A DNA stretch of 64,000 nt from an uncultured bacterium. GTDB taxonomy: Bacteria; Cyanobacteriota; Vampirovibrionia; Gastranaerophilales; Gastranaerophilaceae. A program made the position numbers and the translations under genes. Positions 25,336-33,530 of this stretch are shown piece after piece (position 1 is the first letter of the stretch; every line of letters begins with the position of its first letter). A model generated the notes under the pieces. It was given only the letters and a program-made list of their open reading frames with translations, was not told the origin of the DNA and made no database searches. The stretch covers positions 40,689 to 104,688 of the forward strand of contig CASDRS010000015.1 of NCBI GenBank assembly GCA_949283255.1, read 5' to 3'.

Positions 25336-26314
25336 GGGAATTTTAATTTATTCTGAAATTAGTGCTGATGAGTATATTCACACTGTAGTTTTTGAACTTT
25401 CCAGCAAGGCTTTAGAATTATCTGCAAAGCTTGATAATACTCCTGTGATGGCACTTTTAATCATAAGACCTGATTTAATTAATTCTTATAAGGAAGCATT
25501 TCGAAATTGCGGTTTTGACAAAGTTTTTTATGTTGTAGATGAGCGTTTCGGGGTTTACAAAAATGATTTGTTCGCAGAAGCTGCTATTCAGGCGGTAAGA
25601 CAGATTGACCCTGAGATAATGTTAATTGGTGCAACTTGTCAAGGTCGAGATTTGACTCCGAGAATTTCTACTGCTCTGGGAACTGGATTGACTGCTGATT
25701 GTACGGCTTTGGATATTAATGAAAAAGGTCAGCTTGCTGCTACTCGTCCGACTTTTGGCGGACAGTTGATGGCGACAATTTTATGTAAAAAATATCCTCA
25801 GATGGCAACTGTTCGTCCTAAGGTGTTTAAGCCTACGGTTGAAAACGTTACAAAGGATACAGCTTTTATAAAGTTGTCTGTAGATTTGGCAGGTTTTGAG
25901 TCTAAAATTGAGGTTTTGGATTATACGAAAAAAGCTGTAGCTGAAATAAATACTCTTGATAGTGCTGACATAATTGTTGCTGGCGGTAAGGGGATGAAAA
26001 ACGAGGAAGGTTTTGCGCTCCTAAAAAAACTTGCTGACAAATTGGGCGGGACTGTTGCGGCATCAAGGGTAGCGGTTGAAATGGGTTTGGCCTCAAAAGA
26101 TGTACAGGTAGGTCAAACAGGCAAAACAGTTAGTCCTAAGTTATATATTGCTTGCGGAATTTCTGGTGCTTTACAGCATACTATCGGTATGAATTCTGCA
26201 ACAAAAATTATTGCAATAAATACAGATAAAAATGCTCCGATATTTGATATCTGCGATTATGGAATGGTCGGAGATGCATTTGAAATTATTCCTCAATTAT
26301 TATCAAAATTATAG
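25328..26314 (+). CDS. etfA: Electron transfer flavoprotein alpha subunit
   Basis: 328 codons from a GTG start at 25328. GGAGG sits 5 nt before it, and the product then begins VSKGILIYSEIS as expected for EtfA. An upstream in-frame ATG at 25286 lacks both signals. The FAD-binding C-terminal domain is intact: VGQTGKTVSPKLYIACGIS, GALQHTIGM and the NTDKNAPIFDICDYGMVGD end. The GTG lies inside etfB, eight bases before its end. Confidence 0.93.
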   Translation: MSKGILIYSEISADEYIHTVVFELSSKALELSAKLDNTPVMALLIIRPDLINSYKEAFRNCGFDKVFYVVDERFGVYKNDLFAEAAIQAVRQIDPEIMLIGATCQGRDLTPRISTALGTGLTADCTALDINEKGQLAATRPTFGGQLMATILCKKYPQMATVRPKVFKPTVENVTKDTAFIKLSVDLAGFESKIEVLDYTKKAVAEINTLDSADIIVAGGKGMKNEEGFALLKKLADKLGGTVAASRVAVEMGLASKDVQVGQTGKTVSPKLYIACGISGALQHTIGMNSATKIIAINTDKNAPIFDICDYGMVGDAFEIIPQLLSKL

Positions 26315-26382
26315 ATTACAATCTAATGAATTTACTTGCGCTTATCAATATTGGCGTGTAATTAGGGGTATTGTTTTTTTAT

Positions 26383-26411
26383 TTGACGATGGTTTATCTT
26401 TGTGATAGGAT
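26383..26411 (+). promoter_or_regulatory. Sigma-70-type promoter of ilvC
   Basis: TTGACG (26383-26388), 17 nt, TAGGAT (26406-26411). The predicted transcript start near 26418 excludes the upstream in-frame GTG at 26402 as the ilvC start. Confidence 0.6.
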
Positions 26412-26437
26412 TACTGGACGGATATGTGAGGTGTATT

Positions 26438-27463
26438 ATGGATAAATTAAAAATATATCTTGATAAGGATATTGATACAGATTTAATTAAAACAAAAAAA
26501 ATTGCGATAATAGGATTTGGTTCACAAGGTTACGGACAATCTACAAACCTAAAAGATTCAGGATGTGATGTGGTTTTGGGCTTGAGATTGGGTGGACAAT
26601 CTGATGTTAAGGCTCGAGATTATGGCTTCCGTACAATGTGCATAGAAGATGCCGTAAAATGGGCTGATGTTGTACAAATATTGATCCCTGATGAAATTCA
26701 GGCTGAAGTTTATGAAAAACAAATTGCACCTTATATGAGAAAAGGTCAATATTTGATGTTTTCTCACGGATTTAATATTCATTACAAAAAAATTGTTGCA
26801 CCTGAGGGTGTTAACGTAATTATGGTAGCGCCTAAGGGACCGGGACATACCGTAAGAAGCGAATATCAAATAGGCAGAGGCGTACCTTGCCTTATTGCGG
26901 TATATTCAAATCCATCAGGAGATGCTAAGGAACTTGCATTGTCTTATGCATCAGCAATCGGAGCCGGAAGAGCCGGAATTATTGAGACTACTTTTAGAGA
27001 AGAAACTGAGACTGATTTGTTTGGTGAACAGGCTGTTATATGCGGTGGTGTTTCTGCGTTGATAAAGACTGGTTTTGAAGTTTTGGTTGATGCCGGATAT
27101 TCTCCTTATATGGCTTATTTTGAAGTGTTGCACGAGATGAAGCTTCTTGTTGATTTGATTAACCAAGGCGGTTTGGCTGATATGAGATATTCTATTTCAA
27201 ATACTGCTGAGTACGGTGATATGACTAGAGGTCCTAAGGTTATCGGAGAACAGTCTCGTCAGGCGATGAAAGATTTGTTAAAAGATATTCAATCAGGAGC
27301 TTTTGCTGATGAATTTTTGTCTGAGATGAAGTCAGGCTGCAAGAAGTTTAATGCTTTGAGAGAAGAAAATGCGTCTCATTTGATAGAAAAGGTCGGAAGT
27401 GAGATTCGTTCATCGTTCAAATGGAATAATGATAAAAAACTTGTAGATCGAAGCAGGAATTAG
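26438..27463 (+). CDS. ilvC: Ketol-acid reductoisomerase
   Basis: 341 codons from ATG 26438, preceded by GAGGTG and by the promoter above. Class I enzyme of valine, leucine and isoleucine synthesis, converting acetolactate-type substrates to dihydroxy acids with NAD(P)H. The Rossmann motif GFGSQGYGQS, the metal-binding ETETDLFGEQ and the ISNTAEYG segment are present. An in-frame extension to 26402 is rejected because it overlaps the -10 box. No other ilv gene is adjacent, but a leuA-like gene is at 55157-56467. Confidence 0.95.
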   Translation: MDKLKIYLDKDIDTDLIKTKKIAIIGFGSQGYGQSTNLKDSGCDVVLGLRLGGQSDVKARDYGFRTMCIEDAVKWADVVQILIPDEIQAEVYEKQIAPYMRKGQYLMFSHGFNIHYKKIVAPEGVNVIMVAPKGPGHTVRSEYQIGRGVPCLIAVYSNPSGDAKELALSYASAIGAGRAGIIETTFREETETDLFGEQAVICGGVSALIKTGFEVLVDAGYSPYMAYFEVLHEMKLLVDLINQGGLADMRYSISNTAEYGDMTRGPKVIGEQSRQAMKDLLKDIQSGAFADEFLSEMKSGCKKFNALREENASHLIEKVGSEIRSSFKWNNDKKLVDRSRN

Positions 27464-27475
27464 TAAAGGAAGATT

Positions 27476-28318
27476 ATGTTTAGCACAGATGTAAATTATG
27501 AAGTGGTAACTTTTTCTATAGGTGATACCAAGGCCGGAACTAAGATGGGAAAACTTCAATTGAAAAACCTTGAGGATGATTCGGTTTTGAATTGTGTGTT
27601 GTGGGAAGAGACTCTCAACCGTTTTGATAGCAAGATATTCAGAACCGGAAATATTGTAAGGCTTGTATCAGCTTCGTTTAATGAAAAATTCAATAACTGT
27701 CTTGTATCTGCATTGGAGCTGATAAAGGAAGCAAAGACAGGATTGGACGAGGCTGAGAGAGAAGTTTATTATGAGGCTCTTGTTGATTACATAAACAAAA
27801 TTTCTGATGAGAAGTTGAATTCTTTCATAATGCGCTACTTTACTGAACATAAAGACAAGATTAAGGTTATGCCTGCCGCAAAGGTGATGCATCACAATTA
27901 TATAGGCGGGCTTATGGTTCACTTGTTGGAATGCTTGCAGTATGCGGAAGCTAATATGGAACTTTCCGAGTATAACTTTAATAAGGATAATATTTATGCG
28001 GCGTGTATTTTGCATGATATAGGTAAAATATATGAGTATACTGTCGATTTGGAAACAGGCCTGATAGATTATGATGAAAATTTCAGAAAAGAATGGTTAA
28101 CGCATTCGCAGTATGGATTTTCAATATGTATGATGCAGGGATTTAAAGAAGTTGCGAAGATGATTGCGGCTCACCATGGCAGAAGCGACTGGGGTGCTAT
28201 CATTGATCTTGATCAGAAGGATTTGGAGCCTGAACTTTATTTTATACATCTGATAGATAATCTTTCTGCAAAATTCGGAAAGATTAGTGTTGCAAAATTA
28301 GAAAAAAAAGGGGCATAA
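27476..28318 (+). CDS. YhaM-like 3'-5' exoribonuclease with HD domain
   Basis: 280 codons. The N-terminal 75 residues are an OB-type domain (GKLQLKNLEDDSVLNCVLWEE). The HD domain has HHNYIGGLMVHLLE, ILHDIGKIYEY and the AAHHGRSDWG segment, giving the metal-binding His/Asp set. The combination is that of YhaM-type exonucleases of Gram-positive bacteria. It starts 12 nt after ilvC with an AAAGGAAG site and is followed immediately by the kinase-like pair, so all are probably co-transcribed. Confidence 0.82.
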   Translation: MFSTDVNYEVVTFSIGDTKAGTKMGKLQLKNLEDDSVLNCVLWEETLNRFDSKIFRTGNIVRLVSASFNEKFNNCLVSALELIKEAKTGLDEAEREVYYEALVDYINKISDEKLNSFIMRYFTEHKDKIKVMPAAKVMHHNYIGGLMVHLLECLQYAEANMELSEYNFNKDNIYAACILHDIGKIYEYTVDLETGLIDYDENFRKEWLTHSQYGFSICMMQGFKEVAKMIAAHHGRSDWGAIIDLDQKDLEPELYFIHLIDNLSAKFGKISVAKLEKKGA

Positions 28319-28319
28319 A

Positions 28320-28994
28320 TTGTCAAAATTAACTGAAAAACATAATCTGAAAGGCACATTGGTTTGTGTAGAAGGTATTGACGGGTCAGGAAAATCTACT
28401 CAGCTTGCCTTGTTGCGTGATTGGCTGAAAAACAACGGACAGGATGTAATTTTTACGGAATGGAATTCATCCGAGTTGATTTCGCAGACAACAAAGCTCG
28501 CTAAGAAAAAGAATTTGTTGTCTCCAAGAACATTTTCTTTGTTACACGCTGTAGATTTTGCGGACAGGATGAAGCAGGTTATAGCTCCTGCATTGAAAGC
28601 CGGATTTATCGTTTTGGCTGACAGATATGCTTATACGGCTTTTGCAAGAGATGTTGCAAGAGGTGTAGATCCGAATTGGGTCAGAAATGTTTATGATTTT
28701 GCGATAAAGCCTGATTTGGCAATTTATTTTGATATAGACCCAAAAATTTCGATGGAAAGAATTTGTTTTAACCGTACTCCGAAATTTTATGAGGCAGGTA
28801 TGGATTTGAAACTGAGCAACGATCCTTATGAAAGTTATATGATTTTTCAAGGTCGTGTAATACGTGAATATCAAAAAATGGTAAAAGAGTACGGGCTTGT
28901 TCAGTTAGATGCTACGGATTCTATCCATTCCAAACAGGTTAAAATACGAGAGATGCTTTGTGATATTTTACGTGCTAAAGGTATAGAAATTTAG
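28320..28994 (+). CDS. Thymidylate-kinase-like protein, first of a tandem pair
   Basis: 224 codons from a TTG start, one base after the stop of the preceding gene and 8 nt after AGGGG. A P-loop NTPase with GIDGSGKSTQ at residues 19-28, then FTEWNSSEL in place of the TMK motif REPGGT, and DRYAYTAFARDVARG in place of the usual DRY-x-S-LAYQ. It therefore belongs to a divergent branch of the TMK fold, and the real phosphate acceptor is uncertain. The neighbour at 29002-29676 is a paralogue with the same replaced motifs. Confidence 0.8.
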   Translation: MSKLTEKHNLKGTLVCVEGIDGSGKSTQLALLRDWLKNNGQDVIFTEWNSSELISQTTKLAKKKNLLSPRTFSLLHAVDFADRMKQVIAPALKAGFIVLADRYAYTAFARDVARGVDPNWVRNVYDFAIKPDLAIYFDIDPKISMERICFNRTPKFYEAGMDLKLSNDPYESYMIFQGRVIREYQKMVKEYGLVQLDATDSIHSKQVKIREMLCDILRAKGIEI

Positions 28995-29001
28995 GTGCAA
29001 G

Positions 29002-29676
29002 ATGGTAAGAAAGTATAAAACAAAAAGCGGATATGAAGGCCTTTTGGTCGTTATTGAGGGAACTGACGGCTCAGGAAAGTCAACTCAGTTGGAACTTTTG
29101 AAACGTTCAATTCAAGATAAATCTTATGGAGTTATGGTTTCTGAGTGGAAGACTTCTCGTTTGATTGCAAAGGTTATTGATGATGCGAAGGAGCGAAATC
29201 TTTTGAACGCAACCACATATAGCCTTTTGTATGCTGCTGATTTTGCGGATAGGCTGGAAAACCAGATTATCCCAGCGCTAAAGTCCGGTTTTATTGTGCT
29301 TTTGGATAGATATTATTATACTGCTCTTGCTCGTGATGTTGTAAGAGGACAGGATATAAATTGGGTTAAAAATCTTTATGATTATGCTCCTGAGCCTGAT
29401 TTGATTTTTTATTTGGATATGCCTGTAGAAGTTTTGTTGAAGCGTATTATCGGCACAACAGGTTTGAATTATTATGAGAGTGGTCGAGATGTCGGATTTT
29501 CTACAGATTTTTATAAGAGTTTTAAGATTTACCAGCAGAAATGTCTCGATGAATATAATAATATGAAATCTGTTTATAATTTCAAATCAATTGACGGCAC
29601 TATGAGTGTTGCGGAAATTCATAAGATTATGAATGACGAAGTTCAGAAAATTTTGGATTCAGGTATTTTGGCGTAA
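29002..29676 (+). CDS. Thymidylate-kinase-like protein, second of a tandem pair
   Basis: 224 codons, same length as its upstream neighbour and clearly a paralogue along the whole chain. P-loop EGTDGSGKSTQ, SEWKTSRLI where REPGGT would be, and DRYYYTALARDVVRG. The C-terminal halves differ most. The gap to the first copy is 7 nt, with an AGGTG ribosome-binding site. A tandem duplication followed by divergence, perhaps forming a heterodimer, would explain the pair; that is inference. Confidence 0.8.
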   Translation: MVRKYKTKSGYEGLLVVIEGTDGSGKSTQLELLKRSIQDKSYGVMVSEWKTSRLIAKVIDDAKERNLLNATTYSLLYAADFADRLENQIIPALKSGFIVLLDRYYYTALARDVVRGQDINWVKNLYDYAPEPDLIFYLDMPVEVLLKRIIGTTGLNYYESGRDVGFSTDFYKSFKIYQQKCLDEYNNMKSVYNFKSIDGTMSVAEIHKIMNDEVQKILDSGILA

Positions 29677-29678
29677 AC

Positions 29679-30008
29679 TTAGGTTTTACGAAGTTTCAAA
29701 AGCGAGTAAATAGTATTAAGTACAAACTCAAGCTCTTCATCAGTTAGAGCTTTTGCTTGTATAAATATTTTATCTAAAGTTTTGTTTTTTGATGTTGGTG
29801 TGAATAAGTCGAAAATATCTACATTAAGAGCATTCGCAATTTTTACAAGATTTTTAGGTGATGGAAAATGAGTCCCGTTTTCCAGCTTGCAAAAATGCTG
29901 AGGATCCATATCAGTCATTTCTGATAATTGCTCTTGCGTAAGATTTCGTTCTTTTCTGATGAGACGAACTCTTTTCCCAAAAATTTTCTTTAAATCTTCT
30001 TCTTTCAT
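29679..30008 (-). CDS. XRE-family helix-turn-helix regulator
   Basis: 109 codons. Residues 8-68 are a Cro/C1-type HTH (RVRLIRKERNLTQEQLSEM, then KLENGTHFPSPKNLVKIANAL). The C-terminal 35 residues are helical, probably for dimerisation. The gene converges with the second kinase-like gene and is divergent to the glycosyltransferase block starting at 30148; it could control that block. A second, related HTH gene at 50003-50305 occupies the same position relative to another glycosyltransferase block. Confidence 0.9.
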   Translation of the reverse strand: MKEEDLKKIFGKRVRLIRKERNLTQEQLSEMTDMDPQHFCKLENGTHFPSPKNLVKIANALNVDIFDLFTPTSKNKTLDKIFIQAKALTDEELEFVLNTIYSLLKLRKT

Positions 30009-30147
30009 AATACTTAATTATATTTTACCTGTTTTTTTTACAAAGTAATAATGTTATTAATTGACATATTGCAATTGACAAGCATGTTATTTCATGACAT
30101 GAATATGTAAAGAGTTTGACTATTATTTTTGAATATTGTTGGAATTA

Positions 30148-31173
30148 ATGGATAGAAACAAAATGAATAACCCAAAGGTGTCTGTAATCATACCTGTGTA
30201 TAATGCAGAAATGTATTTAGAGCAGTGTTTGGATAGTGTAGTTAACCAAACATTAAAAGATATAGAGATAATTTGTGTGAATGACGGATCTACAGACAGT
30301 TCATCTGAAATATTACAAAGGTATGCAAGTGGTGATAGTCGTATATTATTAATTAATCAAGAAAATAAAGGGGTCGCAGCTGCAAGAAATATAGGGCTTG
30401 AGGTGGCTTCCGGTGAATATATAATGTTTCTTGATGGTGATGATTATTATATTGAGACAGCTTGTCAAAAGGCTTATGATTCCGTTGTGTCATGTGGAGC
30501 AGATATTGGCATTTTTAGTAATTATGATTTGAATAATTCTGATTTGCGATTGGGTTTGACAGCTTTAAAACAAAAGGAAATTTTTGCCTCAGGTTATGAT
30601 AATTATTTTGAATTACAAGTGTATTGTTGGGACAAAATATACAGGGCAGATTATCTGCGTCAAAAAAATCAAAAATTTGTTGAGAGTTTAGTCACTGCAG
30701 AGGATATTGTATTTTGTTTAAGTTTATATTTTGAACATCCAAAATATTGTATAATAAATGAATTGTTGTATGTATACAGAATCCATAAAGATTCGTGTAC
30801 CCATAATTCAAACTGTATAGAACATGATACCGCTGCGTTTAAAGTTTTGCGGGAAAAAACTTCCTTTTTAGCACAGGATATGAGTTTTCAGCTACAAGTT
30901 GTTGAAAATTTTTTAAGTGCTGCTATTGGATATTTAAAAATATCTCAAAATCATAGAAAAGATTTTTCAGATGCAATGTTGTTTATAAAATATCTGGAAG
31001 ACTGGTATTCTGTTGACCAGCTACGTAATTTGCCATCTTACAAATATTTGAAAAATTATAGATTTAGATATTTTTTACAACAAATTTTTTCTATAAAAAA
31101 TTCATTTGATAAAACAAGTAAAATATTAACTATTATGGGGTTGCAAATTTATTTTAAGAGGAGAGTTGTTTAA
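30148..31173 (+). CDS. Family 2 glycosyltransferase
   Basis: 341 codons from ATG 30148 (30163 is also possible; an upstream TTG at 30136 is less likely). GT-A fold: VSVIIPVYNAEMYLEQC, ICVNDGSTDSSSEIL, AAARNIGLEVASGEYI and FLDGDDYY, with the last holding the DxD metal site. The rest is less conserved, with many Tyr, Lys and Phe residues. It should transfer a sugar to a surface glycan at the cytoplasmic face of the inner membrane. It is followed 3 nt later by the Stealth-GT8 gene. The coding bias is more AT-rich than that of nearby housekeeping genes. Confidence 0.9.
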   Translation: MDRNKMNNPKVSVIIPVYNAEMYLEQCLDSVVNQTLKDIEIICVNDGSTDSSSEILQRYASGDSRILLINQENKGVAAARNIGLEVASGEYIMFLDGDDYYIETACQKAYDSVVSCGADIGIFSNYDLNNSDLRLGLTALKQKEIFASGYDNYFELQVYCWDKIYRADYLRQKNQKFVESLVTAEDIVFCLSLYFEHPKYCIINELLYVYRIHKDSCTHNSNCIEHDTAAFKVLREKTSFLAQDMSFQLQVVENFLSAAIGYLKISQNHRKDFSDAMLFIKYLEDWYSVDQLRNLPSYKYLKNYRFRYFLQQIFSIKNSFDKTSKILTIMGLQIYFKRRVV

Positions 31174-31175
31174 TA

Positions 31176-33251
31176 ATGTGGTTATACAAAAATAAAAGAT
31201 ATAAGTTTAATGAACCAATTGATCTTGTTTATTTATGGGTAAATAGCGACGATGAGGACTGGAAAGCTGAAATGTTAAAGTGGAAGTCCTTAGAATTTGG
31301 GCTTTCTTCTCGTGGTGGGTTTAGGGATTGTAGGTTTTTTAATAATCATGAATTGAAGTACTCCATACGCTCAGTATTAACGAATGCACCTTGGATAAAT
31401 AAAATTTATATTGTTACTAATGGTCAGGTCCCAGATTGGTTGAATTTAGATTATTCTAAAATTAAAATAATTCCACATTCACAAATATTGCCGCAGGATG
31501 CTTTACCTACATTTAATTCCGAAGCTATAGAAGCATGTATCTGTAATATTCCAGAATTATCAGAATATTTTTTGTATTCGAATGATGATATGTTTATAAA
31601 TCGTCCAGTTACTCCTGATTATTTTTTTGATAAGAATGGAAAACCCATAGTGAGACTGGTAAAGCAAAAGTGGACAACGGAAGAGAGAAATTCAAATTTA
31701 TATTTACAGAATATTGAATATTCGATACAGCTAATAAAAACTAAGTTCGGTAAAGAATACAAATATGAACCTTCGCATAATATTGACGCATATAGAAAAA
31801 GTTATTTTTTAGAGTGTAAAAATGAATTTTTAGAACAATTTAAGGCGGTATATTATAAGAAATTTCGCACTACAAATTCTGTTCAAAGGCATATAGTGTC
31901 ACTGTATATGTTAGCAAAAAAATATGCAAAATTAAAAAAGGTTGATATTCGTATAAATTCTAAAAAGAAAGAGTTGGAAAATATATATTTACCAATTATG
32001 CAACAAGATAAAATGAAGAATGCTATTTCTGTTCATAATCCAGTACTTATGTGTATTAATGATGATGAAAATGCTGTTTCAGAAGATAGAAAGAATCTTA
32101 AAATATTTTTATCAGCTCTTTACCCTATTCGTCACAATTTTGAAAAAGATGATGACTGGCAAATCTATCCAGTATTTGATGACGATAATGCTAGAGCTAT
32201 TGTTTTTGCTCCAGATAAAAATTATTTTAAATATTTTTGTGTTGCACTCTATTCTTTAATTAAAAATTCGTCACCTGAATATAAGTATGACATTGTTGTT
32301 ATTAATTCTGATGCGAGTGAGCGAAGTAAAAAGTTGATAGAAAAAATGATCCCAGAAAATTTTAGTTTGAGATTTGTTAATATTCAAGAATATATTAATC
32401 AGTCCTTAATTGGGTTTAATTTAAAGAGTCGTATGTATTGGAGTATAAGTATGTATTATCGTATATTTATTCCATTATTAATGCGCAATTATAGTAAAGT
32501 CTTATACTGTGATTCCGATATTATTTTCAATAGTTCTGTGGATGAACTTTTTGATGTTGAATTTGAAAATAATAGTCTTTTAGCTGTTTTAGATGCAATC
32601 TCCCCAGTTATTAATTTTGATAAGTATAGATTTTATCATTTTAAAAATGTTTTAAAACTTAATGAGCCTCAATGTTATTTTAATTCAGGGATCTTGATGT
32701 TCAATATTAAGCAAATAAGCGTAAATAGCTATCTTGAAGATGTAAAAAATACTTTAAATATTCCTTCATTAATGTATCCAGATCAAGATATTTTAAATAT
32801 GTTATTTCAAAATCAAGTAAAATATGTGTCTTGGAGGTGGAATTTTCAATGGCATGTTCCAATATTTAGAAAAAAAGATTTCAATCTTTTTGAAGGAAAG
32901 TTTAAAGATGATTATTGGAAATCTTATGCGAATCCTAGTATAATCCACTATACATCATCGGTCAAGCCTTGGAATTCTCCTGAGGAAGAGTTTGCTGAGG
33001 AGTTTTGGAAATATGCTAGACAAACTCCATTTTATGAAGAAATTATTTTTGCAAATGTGCAAAATCCAAATATTGCAGATAAGCGTATTCTTAGTAATCT
33101 TATTTCGCGACGTAAAATATTTTTTAATTATTATCGTTACAAGTTGTTATCTTGTATAACTTTTGGTAGCACCAAAAAACATTATAAATCGAAACGGACA
33201 AAATTAAAGGAAAAAGTAAAATCTATTAGACAATATTTAAATGTAAAATAG
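31176..33251 (+). CDS. Stealth phosphotransferase fused to a GT8 glycosyltransferase
   Basis: 691 codons. Residues 15-330 carry the Stealth conserved regions: DLVYLWVNSDDEDW (CR1), APWINKIYIVTNGQVPDW, ALPTFNSEAIE and LYSNDDMFINRP (CR2), then PSHNIDAYRKSYF and the CINDDEN segment. Stealth proteins transfer hexose-1-phosphate onto capsule or glycan chains. Residues about 345-600 are a GT8 domain: AIVFAPDKNYFKYF, VLYCDSDIIF (DxD, near 446), FNSGILMFN (near 503), YPDQDILN and HYTSSVKPWN. The last 60 residues are basic. The fusion would link phosphosugar addition and glycosylation in one protein. A start 3 nt after the preceding gene suggests coupling. Confidence 0.9.
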   Translation: MWLYKNKRYKFNEPIDLVYLWVNSDDEDWKAEMLKWKSLEFGLSSRGGFRDCRFFNNHELKYSIRSVLTNAPWINKIYIVTNGQVPDWLNLDYSKIKIIPHSQILPQDALPTFNSEAIEACICNIPELSEYFLYSNDDMFINRPVTPDYFFDKNGKPIVRLVKQKWTTEERNSNLYLQNIEYSIQLIKTKFGKEYKYEPSHNIDAYRKSYFLECKNEFLEQFKAVYYKKFRTTNSVQRHIVSLYMLAKKYAKLKKVDIRINSKKKELENIYLPIMQQDKMKNAISVHNPVLMCINDDENAVSEDRKNLKIFLSALYPIRHNFEKDDDWQIYPVFDDDNARAIVFAPDKNYFKYFCVALYSLIKNSSPEYKYDIVVINSDASERSKKLIEKMIPENFSLRFVNIQEYINQSLIGFNLKSRMYWSISMYYRIFIPLLMRNYSKVLYCDSDIIFNSSVDELFDVEFENNSLLAVLDAISPVINFDKYRFYHFKNVLKLNEPQCYFNSGILMFNIKQISVNSYLEDVKNTLNIPSLMYPDQDILNMLFQNQVKYVSWRWNFQWHVPIFRKKDFNLFEGKFKDDYWKSYANPSIIHYTSSVKPWNSPEEEFAEEFWKYARQTPFYEEIIFANVQNPNIADKRILSNLISRRKIFFNYYRYKLLSCITFGSTKKHYKSKRTKLKEKVKSIRQYLNVK

Positions 33252-33297
33252 TTAAATTTCATTAGAAAATATTAAGAATCATAAGGTGATTAAGTTT

Positions 33298-33474
33298 ATG
33301 AGTTTGCAGTTAAAAATCAAAGATAAAAATTTAGTCGAAAAAGAAAAAAGAGTACTACTTGAAAGGCAGGTCAAGGATATGGCCAAAACTATTGACAAGT
33401 TGACTCAACAACAACTTTCTCAAACAACACAGTTAGAGTTTTTAACTCTAAAAGTTGAAGAGCTTTGCAGATAA
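33298..33474 (+). CDS. Small coiled-coil protein
   Basis: 58 codons from ATG 33298, 8 nt after AAGGTGA; the in-frame GTG at 33286 is part of that ribosome-binding site. The product is charged and helical, with heptad-type leucines (EKEKRVLLERQVKDMAKTID). No other feature. It is 46 nt after the Stealth-GT8 gene and followed by a strong terminator, so it may be the last gene of that block. Confidence 0.6.
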   Translation: MSLQLKIKDKNLVEKEKRVLLERQVKDMAKTIDKLTQQQLSQTTQLEFLTLKVEELCR

Positions 33475-33493
33475 TCTGCAGAGCTATCTTCAG

Positions 33494-33530
33494 AGCGGAG
33501 ACTGGTTTTAGTTTCCGCTTTTTTTTTTTT
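33494..33530 (+). terminator. Intrinsic terminator after the first glycan block
   Basis: AGCGGAGAC (33494-33502) pairs with GTTTCCGCT (33511-33519), 9 bp including one G-T pair, followed by eleven T residues. It ends at the stop of the convergent rqcH-like gene. Confidence 0.88.
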
